DNA from: Paenibacillus campinasensis
GTDB taxonomy: Bacteria > Bacillota > Bacilli > Paenibacillales > Paenibacillaceae
Direction of reading: 5' to 3'
Length of the DNA stretch: 64,000 bases
Assembly: GCF_002272015.1 (NCBI RefSeq)
Contig: NZ_NPBY01000012.1
Span: forward strand, 1 to 64,000
Shown: one piece after another, positions 1 through 7,295 of the stretch
How positions within the stretch are numbered: position 1 is the first letter of the stretch
Layout: each line of letters opens with the position of its first letter
Notes under the pieces: generated by a model
Told to the model about the DNA's origin: nothing
Databases searched by the model: none
The model's input: only the letters and a program-made list of their open reading frames with translations
Made by a program: the position numbers and the translations under genes

Positions 1-99
1 TTGGAGGAAGCCCAGCAGATCTTTCCGAACACGAAGCTGGCGGAGGATTTTGGACTGTATCCGGTGCCGAGAAGATGCTCTGCAGGCGGCAATCCATAA
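1..99 (+). CDS. C-terminal end of an unidentified protein (truncated by the window edge)
   Basis: Frame 1 is open from the first base to a TAA at 97-99, giving about 32 residues that include FPNTKLAEDFGLYPVP. The first half is compositionally like a real protein end, but I do not recognise the family. The last dozen residues are Arg/Cys/Gly-rich and may lie beyond a frameshift. Whether it is the true end of a gene lying left of the window cannot be decided from this piece. Confidence 0.3.
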   Translation: MEEAQQIFPNTKLAEDFGLYPVPRRCSAGGNP

Positions 100-555
100 T
101 TATTTCTCGGGAAAGCGCAGGAAATGACAAGAAGGCATCAGGAAGAGAAAGTGTTGGACAGTCTTCGATGTGATTCGACAGCGGAAGGGCGTATGCTTAT
201 ATTCCCTGCATGCGAAGCGTTATAAGGCTTAGCTGGCGCATCTGAGTTGCAGCTGTCGTGACCGGGTTCCTTGCATGTGTCAGACCTGTTCTTTACAATG
301 GAATGGAGTGTATAGAAGGGCTGCTCAAGGAACCCGAGGGCTTGTTGTTGATGAGCCGGCACGGCTTGGCACTTGGCGCTTGGCTCGTCATCACATCCCT
401 GGCATTGCAGATGAACCGCACTGGATATATCGTGGTGACGAAGCTTTCTTGCGTGTCAGCAGCCAGTCCCTTCAAGCGGCGCGATAAGCCGATGTTTTTT
501 TATCATAATGAATATTTCATGACATGAACTACATAACTGCAAAGAAGGTGTTCAC
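100..555. other. 456-nt stretch without a convincing gene
   Basis: Short overlapping frames exist on both strands but none has a ribosome site or a recognisable motif. An 11-bp perfect inverted repeat, CGGGTTCCTTG at 263-273 and CAAGGAACCCG at 326-336, is separated by 52 nt. The texture (coding-like base composition, many broken frames) suggests decayed coding sequence rather than a designed regulatory region. The last 15 nt carry the AAAGAAGGTG ribosome site of the next gene. Confidence 0.4.
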
Positions 556-1371
556 TTGGAACAGCCCAAAGGCATCTTGATTGATCTTGACGGAACGTTG
601 TACCATGGCAGCATTCGGATTGAAGGAGCGGACAGGCTGATCGGACGCTTGAAGAAGCAGGGGATTCCGTATCTGTTCGTCACGAATAACTCATCCCGCA
701 CACCGGAGCAAGTGGCGAATCACTTGCAACAGATGGGCATTCCGGCCAGGCCGGAGGAGGTGTGCACCTCTTCACTGGCGGCCGCCCATTATATCGCCGG
801 AGAGGCGCCGGGAGCCGCCGTCGCCATGATCGGTGAGCAGGGGCTCCGCCATGCGCTTGAATCGGCAGGGCTGATTCTGGTGGAGGACGATCCTCAATAT
901 GTTGTACAGGGCATTGATCGATCCTTTGATTATGAGTCGCTGACGCGTTCGATGCGCTGGATTCAGGGCGGGGCGAAGTCCGTCCTGACCAACCCGGATT
1001 TGCAGCTGCCTTCCGATACCGGGCTTACGCCGGGGGCAGGCTCGATCGGGGCGGCGATTGAAGCAGCATCAGGCGTACAGCCGATTGTGATCGGCAAACC
1101 ATCTTCAATCCTGATGAAGTTTGCGACAGACCGGCTGGGACAATCGCCGGAGGAAACGATCGTGCTCGGGGATAATATAAGGACAGACATCGCTGCAGGC
1201 GCCCATGCCGGATGCCGGACAGTGCTTGTATTAACCGGGGTGACAACGGAGCACAATATGCAGACGCATATCGAAGCTGCAGGCGTGTCTCCCGACTATG
1301 TATGCCGCGATTTAATGGAGGCGGCCGATCTGCTGTGCGGTTCATCGGATGATGAGCCAGCGGGTCTATGA
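556..1371 (+). CDS. HAD-IIA family sugar-phosphate/p-nitrophenyl phosphatase (YutF/NagD-like)
   Basis: The protein has 271 residues and is probably a cytosolic Mg-dependent phosphatase. HAD motif I is near the start as DLDGTLYHG. Motif II is FVTNNSS and the Lys is in VIGKPS. The acidic motif IV is VLGDNIRTDIAAGAHAGC, close to the C terminus. The cap sits between motifs II and III, which defines subclass IIA (NagD, AraL, YutF). The start is TTG, chosen because AAAGAAGGTG lies 5 nt upstream and the HAD motif follows within eight residues. It heads the same-strand string with mutM, 54 nt downstream. The true substrate cannot be read from sequence; phosphosugars or nucleotides are typical of the family. 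Confidence 0.9.
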   Translation: MEQPKGILIDLDGTLYHGSIRIEGADRLIGRLKKQGIPYLFVTNNSSRTPEQVANHLQQMGIPARPEEVCTSSLAAAHYIAGEAPGAAVAMIGEQGLRHALESAGLILVEDDPQYVVQGIDRSFDYESLTRSMRWIQGGAKSVLTNPDLQLPSDTGLTPGAGSIGAAIEAASGVQPIVIGKPSSILMKFATDRLGQSPEETIVLGDNIRTDIAAGAHAGCRTVLVLTGVTTEHNMQTHIEAAGVSPDYVCRDLMEAADLLCGSSDDEPAGL

Positions 1372-1425
1372 GGCAGAAGCTTCTGTCCATTACATAAGAC
1401 GCATCGATGAAGGGGTAGATGAATC

Positions 1426-2244
1426 ATGCCGGAAATGCCGGAAATGGAGAACTATAGGAAACTGCTGTCTAACGAAATTATAGATGTCCCGGTGACGGGC
1501 GTAACGGTCAACCGGGAGAAATCGGTGAATGTGCCTGTGGAGCAATTTACTGCGGCGTTAAAAGGGGCCAGGGTGATTTATGTGGAGAGAAGGGGCAAAT
1601 TCCTTGTCTTCCATCTGCATAACGGAGGCAGACTGCTGCTTCACCTGATGCTGGGCGGCTTGCTGTACTATGGGCATGTCGACGAGCCGCGGCCGTCACG
1701 ATCGACACAGGTCGAAATCACGTTTGGCGAGCATGTGCTCTATTTCATCGGGTTGAGACTTGGGTATCTTCACCTGTTGTCAGCAAGAGAAACAGATGAA
1801 GTGCTGAAGGATCTCGGCCCGGAACTGATGGATCGAAGAATGTCCAGGGAGCGGTTTGTGGGCATCCTTCGCAAGCGCCGGGGTTCGCTGAAAAGCACGC
1901 TGGTCAACCAGCATGTCATCGCCGGCATCGGCAACTGTTATGCGGATGAAATTGCGTTTGACGCTGGCATTCATCCGGCATCCAAACTTCAGAATTTGTC
2001 CGATGAGGAGCTGGGACAACTGTATGACAGCGCCATCCGGGTGCTGACAGAGGCGGCCGATGGCGGCGGGTATATGGAGCTGCCGTTCCGGCAAGGCGAT
2101 ACCTTAACGGGCGCTTATAATGACGAATGCAAGGTGTATGATCGGGAAGGGGAGCCTTGCGTTCGCTGCGGCACACCGATTGTGAAAACAGAGCTGTCCG
2201 GACGGAAGCTGTTCTATTGTCCGCAGTGCCAGCATGAAGCGTGA
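1426..2244 (+). CDS. mutM: Formamidopyrimidine-DNA glycosylase (Fpg/MutM family)
   Basis: This 272-residue base-excision repair enzyme removes oxidised purines and nicks the abasic site. The N terminus MPEMPEMENY places the catalytic Pro2 and Glu3 exactly where Fpg needs them after Met removal, which fixes the start at 1426 rather than at the second ATG. Lys58 in ERRGKF matches the conserved active-site lysine. The C-terminal zinc finger has Cys245, Cys248, Cys265 and Cys268, with the GRKLFYCPQCQ loop. The N-terminal motif differs from the usual PELPEVET, so this may belong to the Fpg/Nei-like branch common in Paenibacillus. It overlaps nfo by 11 bp, so the two are probably translationally coupled. 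Confidence 0.9.
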   Translation: MPEMPEMENYRKLLSNEIIDVPVTGVTVNREKSVNVPVEQFTAALKGARVIYVERRGKFLVFHLHNGGRLLLHLMLGGLLYYGHVDEPRPSRSTQVEITFGEHVLYFIGLRLGYLHLLSARETDEVLKDLGPELMDRRMSRERFVGILRKRRGSLKSTLVNQHVIAGIGNCYADEIAFDAGIHPASKLQNLSDEELGQLYDSAIRVLTEAADGGGYMELPFRQGDTLTGAYNDECKVYDREGEPCVRCGTPIVKTELSGRKLFYCPQCQHEA

Positions 2245-3097
2245 CATTCGAATCGGGAGCCATGTCAGCACCCGGGGCGGTTTTCTAGCCGCTGCCCGTC
2301 ACGCCGCCGACATCGGGGGAAGCTGCTTTCAATATTTCCCGAAGAATCCGCGCAGCCTGCATATCAAGCAGCCGGACATTCGTGATGCTCAGGCGTGTGC
2401 TGCCTTTTGCCGGGAGCATGATCTTCAGTCGATTGCCCATACGCCGTATCCGAGCAATATGGCAGTCGGCCAATCACGGGGAGATGAGCATTATCGGCTG
2501 ACCGTCCAGTCTCTCGTTAATGATCTCGTTATTGCTGAAGCTTGCGGGTCGCTTGGCATCGTGGTTCATTTTGGACATTTGAAAAGCGAGGATGTGCTGG
2601 CGGGGTATCAGAATGTGATACGGTGCCTGAACGACGTTCTGGCAGGCTGGAGGGGCAGTGCCAAGCTGCTGATCGAGAATCAGGCCGGGGATCATGGCAG
2701 CATGGGAATGACGCTGGAGGAATGCGTGAAGGTAAGGCAGCTGGCCGAGCACCCGGAGCACATCGGTTTCTGTCTGGACACTTGTCATCTGTATGCAGCC
2801 GGTGGCTGGAATCCGGCACGCACCGATGAGCTGCTTGCGAAAGGGCAGGAGCTGGGATACTGGGATCATCTCGTGGCGGTGCATCTGAACGATTCCAAAT
2901 ATGGGGCCGGTTCGAGAAAAGATCGACATGCCCGCGTCGGTCAAGGTATGATTGGCGAGGAAGGGCTTAGAAGCCTGGTTCTGTCAGCCGAATTGGCGGG
3001 GAAGATGTTCGTGCTGGAAAGTGAAAAGGGAGAGGACGGGACACACCGGGAGGATATTGCCGAAGTGCTGTCCTGGTCCGATAGCAAGGGAGAGTAA
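2234..3097 (+). CDS. nfo: Endonuclease IV (AP endonuclease, Nfo)
   Basis: The 287-residue TIM-barrel enzyme cuts 5' of abasic sites and cleans the ends left by MutM. It begins RIGSHVSTRGG, typical of the family. Metal-binding positions are visible in order: VVHFGHL (His), LIENQAG (Glu), FCLDTCHLYAAG (Asp and His), VHLNDSK (His) and the DRHARVGQG loop. The final Glu is in FVLESEKG, where many homologues have LETP, so that loop is slightly variant. The gene starts inside the end of mutM. This pairing puts glycosylase and AP endonuclease of the same pathway under one transcript. Confidence 0.92.
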   Translation: MKRDIRIGSHVSTRGGFLAAARHAADIGGSCFQYFPKNPRSLHIKQPDIRDAQACAAFCREHDLQSIAHTPYPSNMAVGQSRGDEHYRLTVQSLVNDLVIAEACGSLGIVVHFGHLKSEDVLAGYQNVIRCLNDVLAGWRGSAKLLIENQAGDHGSMGMTLEECVKVRQLAEHPEHIGFCLDTCHLYAAGGWNPARTDELLAKGQELGYWDHLVAVHLNDSKYGAGSRKDRHARVGQGMIGEEGLRSLVLSAELAGKMFVLESEKGEDGTHREDIAEVLSWSDSKGE

Positions 3098-3101
3098 ATC
3101 G

Positions 3102-3440
3102 ATGATTCATCTATATCTGGATGATTGGCGCGCTTGCCCGAAAGGTTTCGCGCTAGCCCGAAACGGGGAAGAGTGTCTGATGATGCTTCGCGAATGTGAG
3201 GTTGACATATTATCGCTTGATTACGAGCTCGGTTATGGTCAGATGAATGGCGGGGATGTTGTTGCGGCCATCGTTGCTGAGCGGCTGCAGGCTAAAGAAA
3301 TTTATCTTCACACCTCCAGCCCGTCAGGGAGAAGAAAAATGTACGAAATGCTGTATGCGCATATGCCGGAAGGCGTCAAGGTCCATAACGGGCCTATGCC
3401 GGAGGAAGTGCTGCATCAGGTGGCTGCAGGAAATCGATGA
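3102..3440 (+). CDS. Cyclic-phosphate processing receiver-like (cREC) domain protein
   Basis: The protein has 112 residues. It starts MIHLYLDDWRACPKGF and carries ILSLDYELG, the paired-Asp plus DYxLG pattern of the small stand-alone receiver-like domains called cREC, then YLHTSSPSGRRKM and a C-terminal HNGPMPEEVL. There is no DNA-binding or output domain. The domain has been linked by comparative genomics to nucleotide or RNA ends bearing cyclic phosphate; biochemical function is unsettled. The start was chosen at the ATG that gives the canonical N terminus, 4 nt after nfo. It overlaps the next gene by ATGA. Its position directly behind two DNA-repair nucleases is the main clue to its job. 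Confidence 0.7.
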   Translation: MIHLYLDDWRACPKGFALARNGEECLMMLRECEVDILSLDYELGYGQMNGGDVVAAIVAERLQAKEIYLHTSSPSGRRKMYEMLYAHMPEGVKVHNGPMPEEVLHQVAAGNR

Positions 3441-3784
3441 TTGCGGTCACGGAAAGGGAGCTGCTTGAGCGGATCGAATGGCAGGAGCGGCTGGCCGGAC
3501 GGGATTCGGAGGCGGCTTCGCCGTTGATCGTGTTCCTGTATACGCCGCTGTGCGGCACATGCAGCGCTGCCCGCCGAATGCTGGAGGTGGTGGAGCAGCT
3601 GTTGCCGGATACGGCGGTGCTGGAGGCGGATGTCAATTTTATGCCGAATGTGGTGGACAAGTACAGAGTCCGCAGCGTCCCCGGGCTGATGGCCGTATCG
3701 GGGCGGCTGGAGCAGCCGCAATTTCTGTATCGGATGGGATCGGTGCAGGATATTCTATCTTTTATCAAAGGGGCGATGGCATGA
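3437..3784 (+). CDS. Thioredoxin-like protein with CGTC active site
   Basis: The 115-residue protein has a single thioredoxin fold. The redox motif is in LYTPLCGTCSAARRML, the cis-Pro is in VRSVPGLM, and the strand order matches small cytosolic thioredoxin-like proteins (YtpP type in Bacillus). There is no signal peptide, so it should act in the cytoplasm on disulfides or as a general reductant. The CGTC motif differs from the CGPC of major thioredoxins. It overlaps the cREC gene upstream and the ABC ATPase downstream by 4 bp each, so all three are probably translated as a unit. Confidence 0.85.
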   Translation: MIAVTERELLERIEWQERLAGRDSEAASPLIVFLYTPLCGTCSAARRMLEVVEQLLPDTAVLEADVNFMPNVVDKYRVRSVPGLMAVSGRLEQPQFLYRMGSVQDILSFIKGAMA

Positions 3785-4554
3785 TCTCGATGCAGCATAT
3801 TTCGCTGATACGCGAGCAGCGGCGCATTTTGGACGATATCTCGCTTGACATGTCCGCCGGTGAAAACTGGGTCATACTCGGCCGCAACGGGTCGGGGAAG
3901 ACAACGCTGCTGGAGATGATGACAGGCTACATGTTTCCAAGCTCCGGCCTAGTGGAAGTGCTAGGTCAACGATACGGGCAATGCGATATCCGGGAAGTTC
4001 GAAAGAGCATCGGCTATATCAGCCAATCCATGGTAGAACGATTGTCGCTTATTGATCCGGTGTGGGAGGTTGTAGCTACAGGCGCTTTCGCTTTTCTGCG
4101 CTTTTACCAGGCGATTCCGGAGGATGTCCGCGACCGGGCGCTGAGCCTGCTGGCCGAGATGAAGCTGGATTACCTGGCTGAGCAGCCGCTCGGAACGGTG
4201 TCGCAGGGGGAGCGGAAGAAGGTGCTGCTTGCCCGCGCCCTGATGGGCGATCCGAAGCTGCTCATTATGGATGAGCCATGTGCCGGGCTGGATCTGTATG
4301 AGCGGGAGAAGATGCTGGCCGAAGTTGATCGGCTGAAGCGGCGGAATGTAATGGTTGTGTATGTCACGCATCATATCGAGGAGATTGTGCCGCTGTTTTC
4401 CCACGTCGCGCTTGTCCGGGAGGGGCGGCTGGTCGCTGCCGGACGGAAAGAAGATGTGCTTACACCCGAACTTATCAAGCAGACTTATCATATTGATGTT
4501 GAACTGAAATGGGATGACGATCGTCCCTGGATCAGAGTATTGGCAGGAGGATAA
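3781..4554 (+). CDS. Soluble ABC ATPase, YlmA-like
   Basis: The protein has 257 residues with one ABC domain. Walker A is GRNGSGKTT, the Q-loop is GYISQSM, the signature is TVSQGERKK (variant of LSGGQ), Walker B is LLIMDEPCAGLD, and the switch His is in VTHHIEEI. The ATG overlaps the upstream TGA as ATGA; an open frame extends further upstream but lacks a ribosome site. No permease is near, so this resembles YlmA and ModF-like ATPases whose partner is unknown. An ATP-driven transport role is inferred from family only. A cytosolic regulatory role is equally possible. Confidence 0.85.
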   Translation: MISMQHISLIREQRRILDDISLDMSAGENWVILGRNGSGKTTLLEMMTGYMFPSSGLVEVLGQRYGQCDIREVRKSIGYISQSMVERLSLIDPVWEVVATGAFAFLRFYQAIPEDVRDRALSLLAEMKLDYLAEQPLGTVSQGERKKVLLARALMGDPKLLIMDEPCAGLDLYEREKMLAEVDRLKRRNVMVVYVTHHIEEIVPLFSHVALVREGRLVAAGRKEDVLTPELIKQTYHIDVELKWDDDRPWIRVLAGG

Positions 4555-4559
4555 TCCCA

Positions 4560-5627
4560 TTGGATATTGCGATAATAGCGAAAGAAGAAGAGCTCCGGGA
4601 GGAGCTTCATACGAAATTGGTCTGCACCGCGAATCACGGATTTGCCCCTTACGCTCAGGAAGAGCTGCGGCGGCTGTTCGGCAGTGTGAAAAGCACGATG
4701 CTCATCCCAGGTGAGGTGTTTGTGGCGACATTGCAGACCGGACCTGAAGAGGCGGTGGAAGCGATCCGCTTGCAGCCTCCGATTTTTCTGCGTCATCTAT
4801 TCCCTGTACAGATGGAAATGGCTGGGGCTGACGCAGAAGCGGCGATCCGCGAGGCTGCCGGATGGCTCGCTCAACAGGAGGCAGTCAAAGAAGCCAGATC
4901 GGCTGCTATTCATGTTCGAAAAACAGACAACAGCTCCTGGGCTCACAGCCCTGGAGAGCTTCGCGAGCAGTTGCAGCAGCATCTCGCGCCGTTAGAGCTG
5001 GAGTTCACCGTGCAGCAGCCGGAGTGGATCATATCGCTGTTCGCCACGGATGACATCTGGTATGCAGGGGTGTCCAAAGCGGAGGACAATCTGTCCGACT
5101 GGAACGGCGGTGCGATTCGGTTCCAGCGGGAGGAGGGGCAAATCTCCCGGGCCAAGTTCAAACTGCTGGAAGCAGAGCAGCAGTTCTCTATTCCGTTTGC
5201 CTCTTATCGCAGAGCGCTCGATATCGGTGCGGCTCCCGGCGGCTGGACTTCCTTTTTGCTGGAGCGGGGGGTTGAGGTGACGGCGGTGGATCCGGCCAAG
5301 ATGCACCCGTCGCTGTCGGGCCATTCCGGACTTCGGGTCATACGCAAAAATGCGGCAGAGGTGTCCTTCCGCGAGTCGGAGTTCGATCTGCTGGTGTGTG
5401 ATATGAGCTGGAGCCCCAAGCAGATGGTCAAGCTGGTGACAGGGCTGCTCTACAGCCTGCAAATCGGGGGGACGGCGGTCATTACCGTCAAGCTGCTCAC
5501 CAAAAAGCCGATGGCGCTGATCAAGGAGATCATCGCGCAGTTTGAAGAGGCCCGAATGCAGGTTCAGGGTGCAAAGCAACTGTTCCACAACCGGGACGAG
5601 ATTACGCTATATATGATTAAGTATTAA
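4560..5627 (+). CDS. SAM-dependent methyltransferase, RlmM/FtsJ-like
   Basis: The 355-residue protein combines an N-terminal region resembling the THUMP-type module of RlmM (about 1-190) with a C-terminal FtsJ-like Rossmann domain. The SAM motif is LDIGAAPGGWTSFLL, followed by VTAVDPAKM. LLVCDMSWSPKQM and VITVKLL carry the Asp and Lys of the K-D-K-E 2'-O-methyltransferase tetrad. RlmM methylates C2498 of 23S rRNA in Proteobacteria; an rRNA or tRNA 2'-O target is therefore likely here, but not proven. The start is TTG, 5 nt after the ABC gene. It ends the operon; a new promoter begins 8 nt after its stop. Confidence 0.8.
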   Translation: MDIAIIAKEEELREELHTKLVCTANHGFAPYAQEELRRLFGSVKSTMLIPGEVFVATLQTGPEEAVEAIRLQPPIFLRHLFPVQMEMAGADAEAAIREAAGWLAQQEAVKEARSAAIHVRKTDNSSWAHSPGELREQLQQHLAPLELEFTVQQPEWIISLFATDDIWYAGVSKAEDNLSDWNGGAIRFQREEGQISRAKFKLLEAEQQFSIPFASYRRALDIGAAPGGWTSFLLERGVEVTAVDPAKMHPSLSGHSGLRVIRKNAAEVSFRESEFDLLVCDMSWSPKQMVKLVTGLLYSLQIGGTAVITVKLLTKKPMALIKEIIAQFEEARMQVQGAKQLFHNRDEITLYMIKY

Positions 5628-5634
5628 AAAATGC

Positions 5635-5664
5635 TTTACAACAGAGCACATCTTGTTCTATAAT
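5635..5664 (+). promoter_or_regulatory. SigA-type promoter of the Tad-like operon
   Basis: TTTACA at 5635-5640 and a perfect TATAAT at 5659-5664 are separated by 18 nt. Transcription should start near 5671. It sits immediately behind the preceding operon and immediately before a folded leader. Confidence 0.75.
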
Positions 5665-5670
5665 GATTCC

Positions 5671-5752
5671 AAAATTAACCAACGATAACAAAGGGAAAGC
5701 ATCCCGTCAATCACTGTGTCGTACAGTGAGGCGGAAGGCTTTCCCTTTTTTT
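5671..5752 (+). ncRNA. Folded leader RNA ending in an intrinsic terminator (attenuator or small RNA)
   Basis: From the predicted start at about 5671 the RNA would be near 80 nt. An 11-bp stem, AAAGGGAAAGC at 5690-5700 with GCTTTCCCTTT at 5738-5748, is followed by T5746-T5752. Nested inside it is a 7-bp hairpin, TCACTGT at 5711-5717 with ACAGTGA at 5723-5729, loop GTCGT. The terminator ends 36 nt before the kinase start codon, the classic place for attenuation. I compared it by eye with c-di-GMP-I, preQ1, fluoride, SAM, THF and ykkC consensus elements and found no match. It may be a new cis-regulator or an independent small RNA. Confidence 0.6.
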
Positions 5753-5788
5753 GTCGTGGCAAGAAGACATAAGGAGCGTAGAAGCAGG

Positions 5789-7264
5789 ATGAATCACCCT
5801 TCCAAAATGGAATACGGGGACGTGCTCGGAGGACGGTATGTGATCGAGCGGAAAATTGGCGAAGGCGGCATGAGCTGTGTGTATCTGGCCGGCGACCTGA
5901 AGCTGCCGGGTCAGAAATGGGCGGTGAAGGAAAGCGTATCGGAGCTGGGCATGCACCGGACGGTGGAGGATGAAGCGAGTCTGCTGATCAAGCTGAGCCA
6001 CCCCCGTCTTCCGCGCATTGTTGATTTTTTCAAGCCGGATCCGGATGGATACACCTATCTGGTGATGGACTACATCGAAGGGATGACCCTTGAGAGGTAT
6101 TTCAGGACATCACGCTCCAAGATCGGCGCTGATTTTATTGTCAGGCTGGCCGATCAGCTGCTGGAGGTGCTCGGTTATCTGCATGAGCATGACCCGCAGG
6201 TCATCTTCAGGGATTTGAAGCCTTCGAACATTATGCTCACCGAGCAATTGGAGGTCAGGCTGATCGATTTTGGCATCGCCCGCAGTTTCAAGCAGGAGTC
6301 GGGCGAGGACACCGTCAAGCTGGGCACGGTCGGTTTCGCCGCGCCGGAACAGTATGGGGGCAGGCAGAGCGATGCCAGGTCCGATCTGTATGGTCTCGGG
6401 GCGCTGCTCTTGTATTTATGCACAGGAGGGAACTTCACCGAATGGATTCCCGGTGTGGAGCGTCATATTCGCGGCGATTTGCCGCGAGGGCTGGTCCCGA
6501 TCATCCGCAAGCTGCTCCAGTATGCGCCGGAGGATCGATACCCGTCGGCGAAGGAAGCCAGACAGGCGGTTGACAAGGCGGCCAGGCCGGCACTTCCGGC
6601 CCCGTCTGCAAGTCGGTCGATGATGGCTGGAACGCTCGTAGCTGCTGCCCTAGGGGCATCCGCCGGTGTGGGAACCACGCACAGCTGCATCGCCCTGGCC
6701 TACTTCCTGGCCAAGCATTACCGAAGGGTGGCTGTTGCGGAGATGGGTTCGCAGTCCTCTGCGTTCAGCCGGATTCAGGAAATTGCAGAAGGGGGCCGGG
6801 CTTCGGCTGGGAGCGGCCGCAAATTTGAGATCGACGGCATTCACTTCTGGCGTCAGACCGGGCGGGCGGAAGTGATCTCGCTGCTCGGCGGAAGCTACGA
6901 TGCAGTTGTGCTGGATCTGGGCGTATATCGCAACAGCGAGCGGCTGGAGGAGTTTCTGAGGGCGGATGTGCCGCTGATCGTCGGTTCGGGCGCGGAATGG
7001 CGCCAGCACGAGCTGCTGGCCTTGTCCCGGCTGCTGGCTGATCATCATCAGCCGCACCGGCTGTATGCCCTCCCGCTAGCGGGGCCGGATGCGCTGGAGC
7101 GGGTGCGTAAGCTGCTGGATACCGATAAGGTGTATACGTTGCCGCTTCAGCTTGACCCTTTTGAGCTGACCTCGCCAAGCGAGCAGGCGTTCCGGCACAT
7201 GTTCCGGCATATCATTGCCGAGCCGGAGCCGCGCAAGCGAAGATTCAGATTCTTGAGACAATGA
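5789..7264 (+). CDS. Hanks-type Ser/Thr protein kinase fused to a CpaE/MinD-like domain
   Basis: The 491-residue protein has two parts. The kinase spans about 16-275: glycine loop IGEGGMSCVYL, Lys47 in AVKES, catalytic IFRDLKPSN (Asp142, Asn147, with Phe replacing the His of HRD), DFG at Asp160, and APEQYG. The second part, about 285-491, resembles the SIMIBI ATPases of Tad systems but its P-loop is GASAGVGTTHS, missing both lysines of KGGVGKTT. There is no transmembrane helix or PASTA repeat, unlike PknB/PrkC, so it should be cytosolic. The start follows AAGGAGCG; an earlier ATG in frame lies inside the -10 box and is rejected. As first gene it may phosphorylate or localise the pilus machinery. 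Confidence 0.8.
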   Translation: MNHPSKMEYGDVLGGRYVIERKIGEGGMSCVYLAGDLKLPGQKWAVKESVSELGMHRTVEDEASLLIKLSHPRLPRIVDFFKPDPDGYTYLVMDYIEGMTLERYFRTSRSKIGADFIVRLADQLLEVLGYLHEHDPQVIFRDLKPSNIMLTEQLEVRLIDFGIARSFKQESGEDTVKLGTVGFAAPEQYGGRQSDARSDLYGLGALLLYLCTGGNFTEWIPGVERHIRGDLPRGLVPIIRKLLQYAPEDRYPSAKEARQAVDKAARPALPAPSASRSMMAGTLVAAALGASAGVGTTHSCIALAYFLAKHYRRVAVAEMGSQSSAFSRIQEIAEGGRASAGSGRKFEIDGIHFWRQTGRAEVISLLGGSYDAVVLDLGVYRNSERLEEFLRADVPLIVGSGAEWRQHELLALSRLLADHHQPHRLYALPLAGPDALERVRKLLDTDKVYTLPLQLDPFELTSPSEQAFRHMFRHIIAEPEPRKRRFRFLRQ

Positions 7265-7295
7265 ATTTAATGATCAGAAAGGAGATGATGTTGAT

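Noticed and set aside
138-527. Several 60-90 codon frames on both strands near the left edge
   Set aside because: Mutually overlapping, no ribosome site, no recognisable sequence.
5671-5752. Leader as a c-di-GMP-I riboswitch
   Set aside because: The conserved GCAAACC, GGGACGCAAAGCC and tetraloop-receptor segments are absent.
5663-5788. Upstream in-frame extension of the kinase gene starting in the -10 box
   Set aside because: It would be translated through the promoter and terminator hairpin; the ATG after AAGGAGCG gives a normal kinase N terminus.
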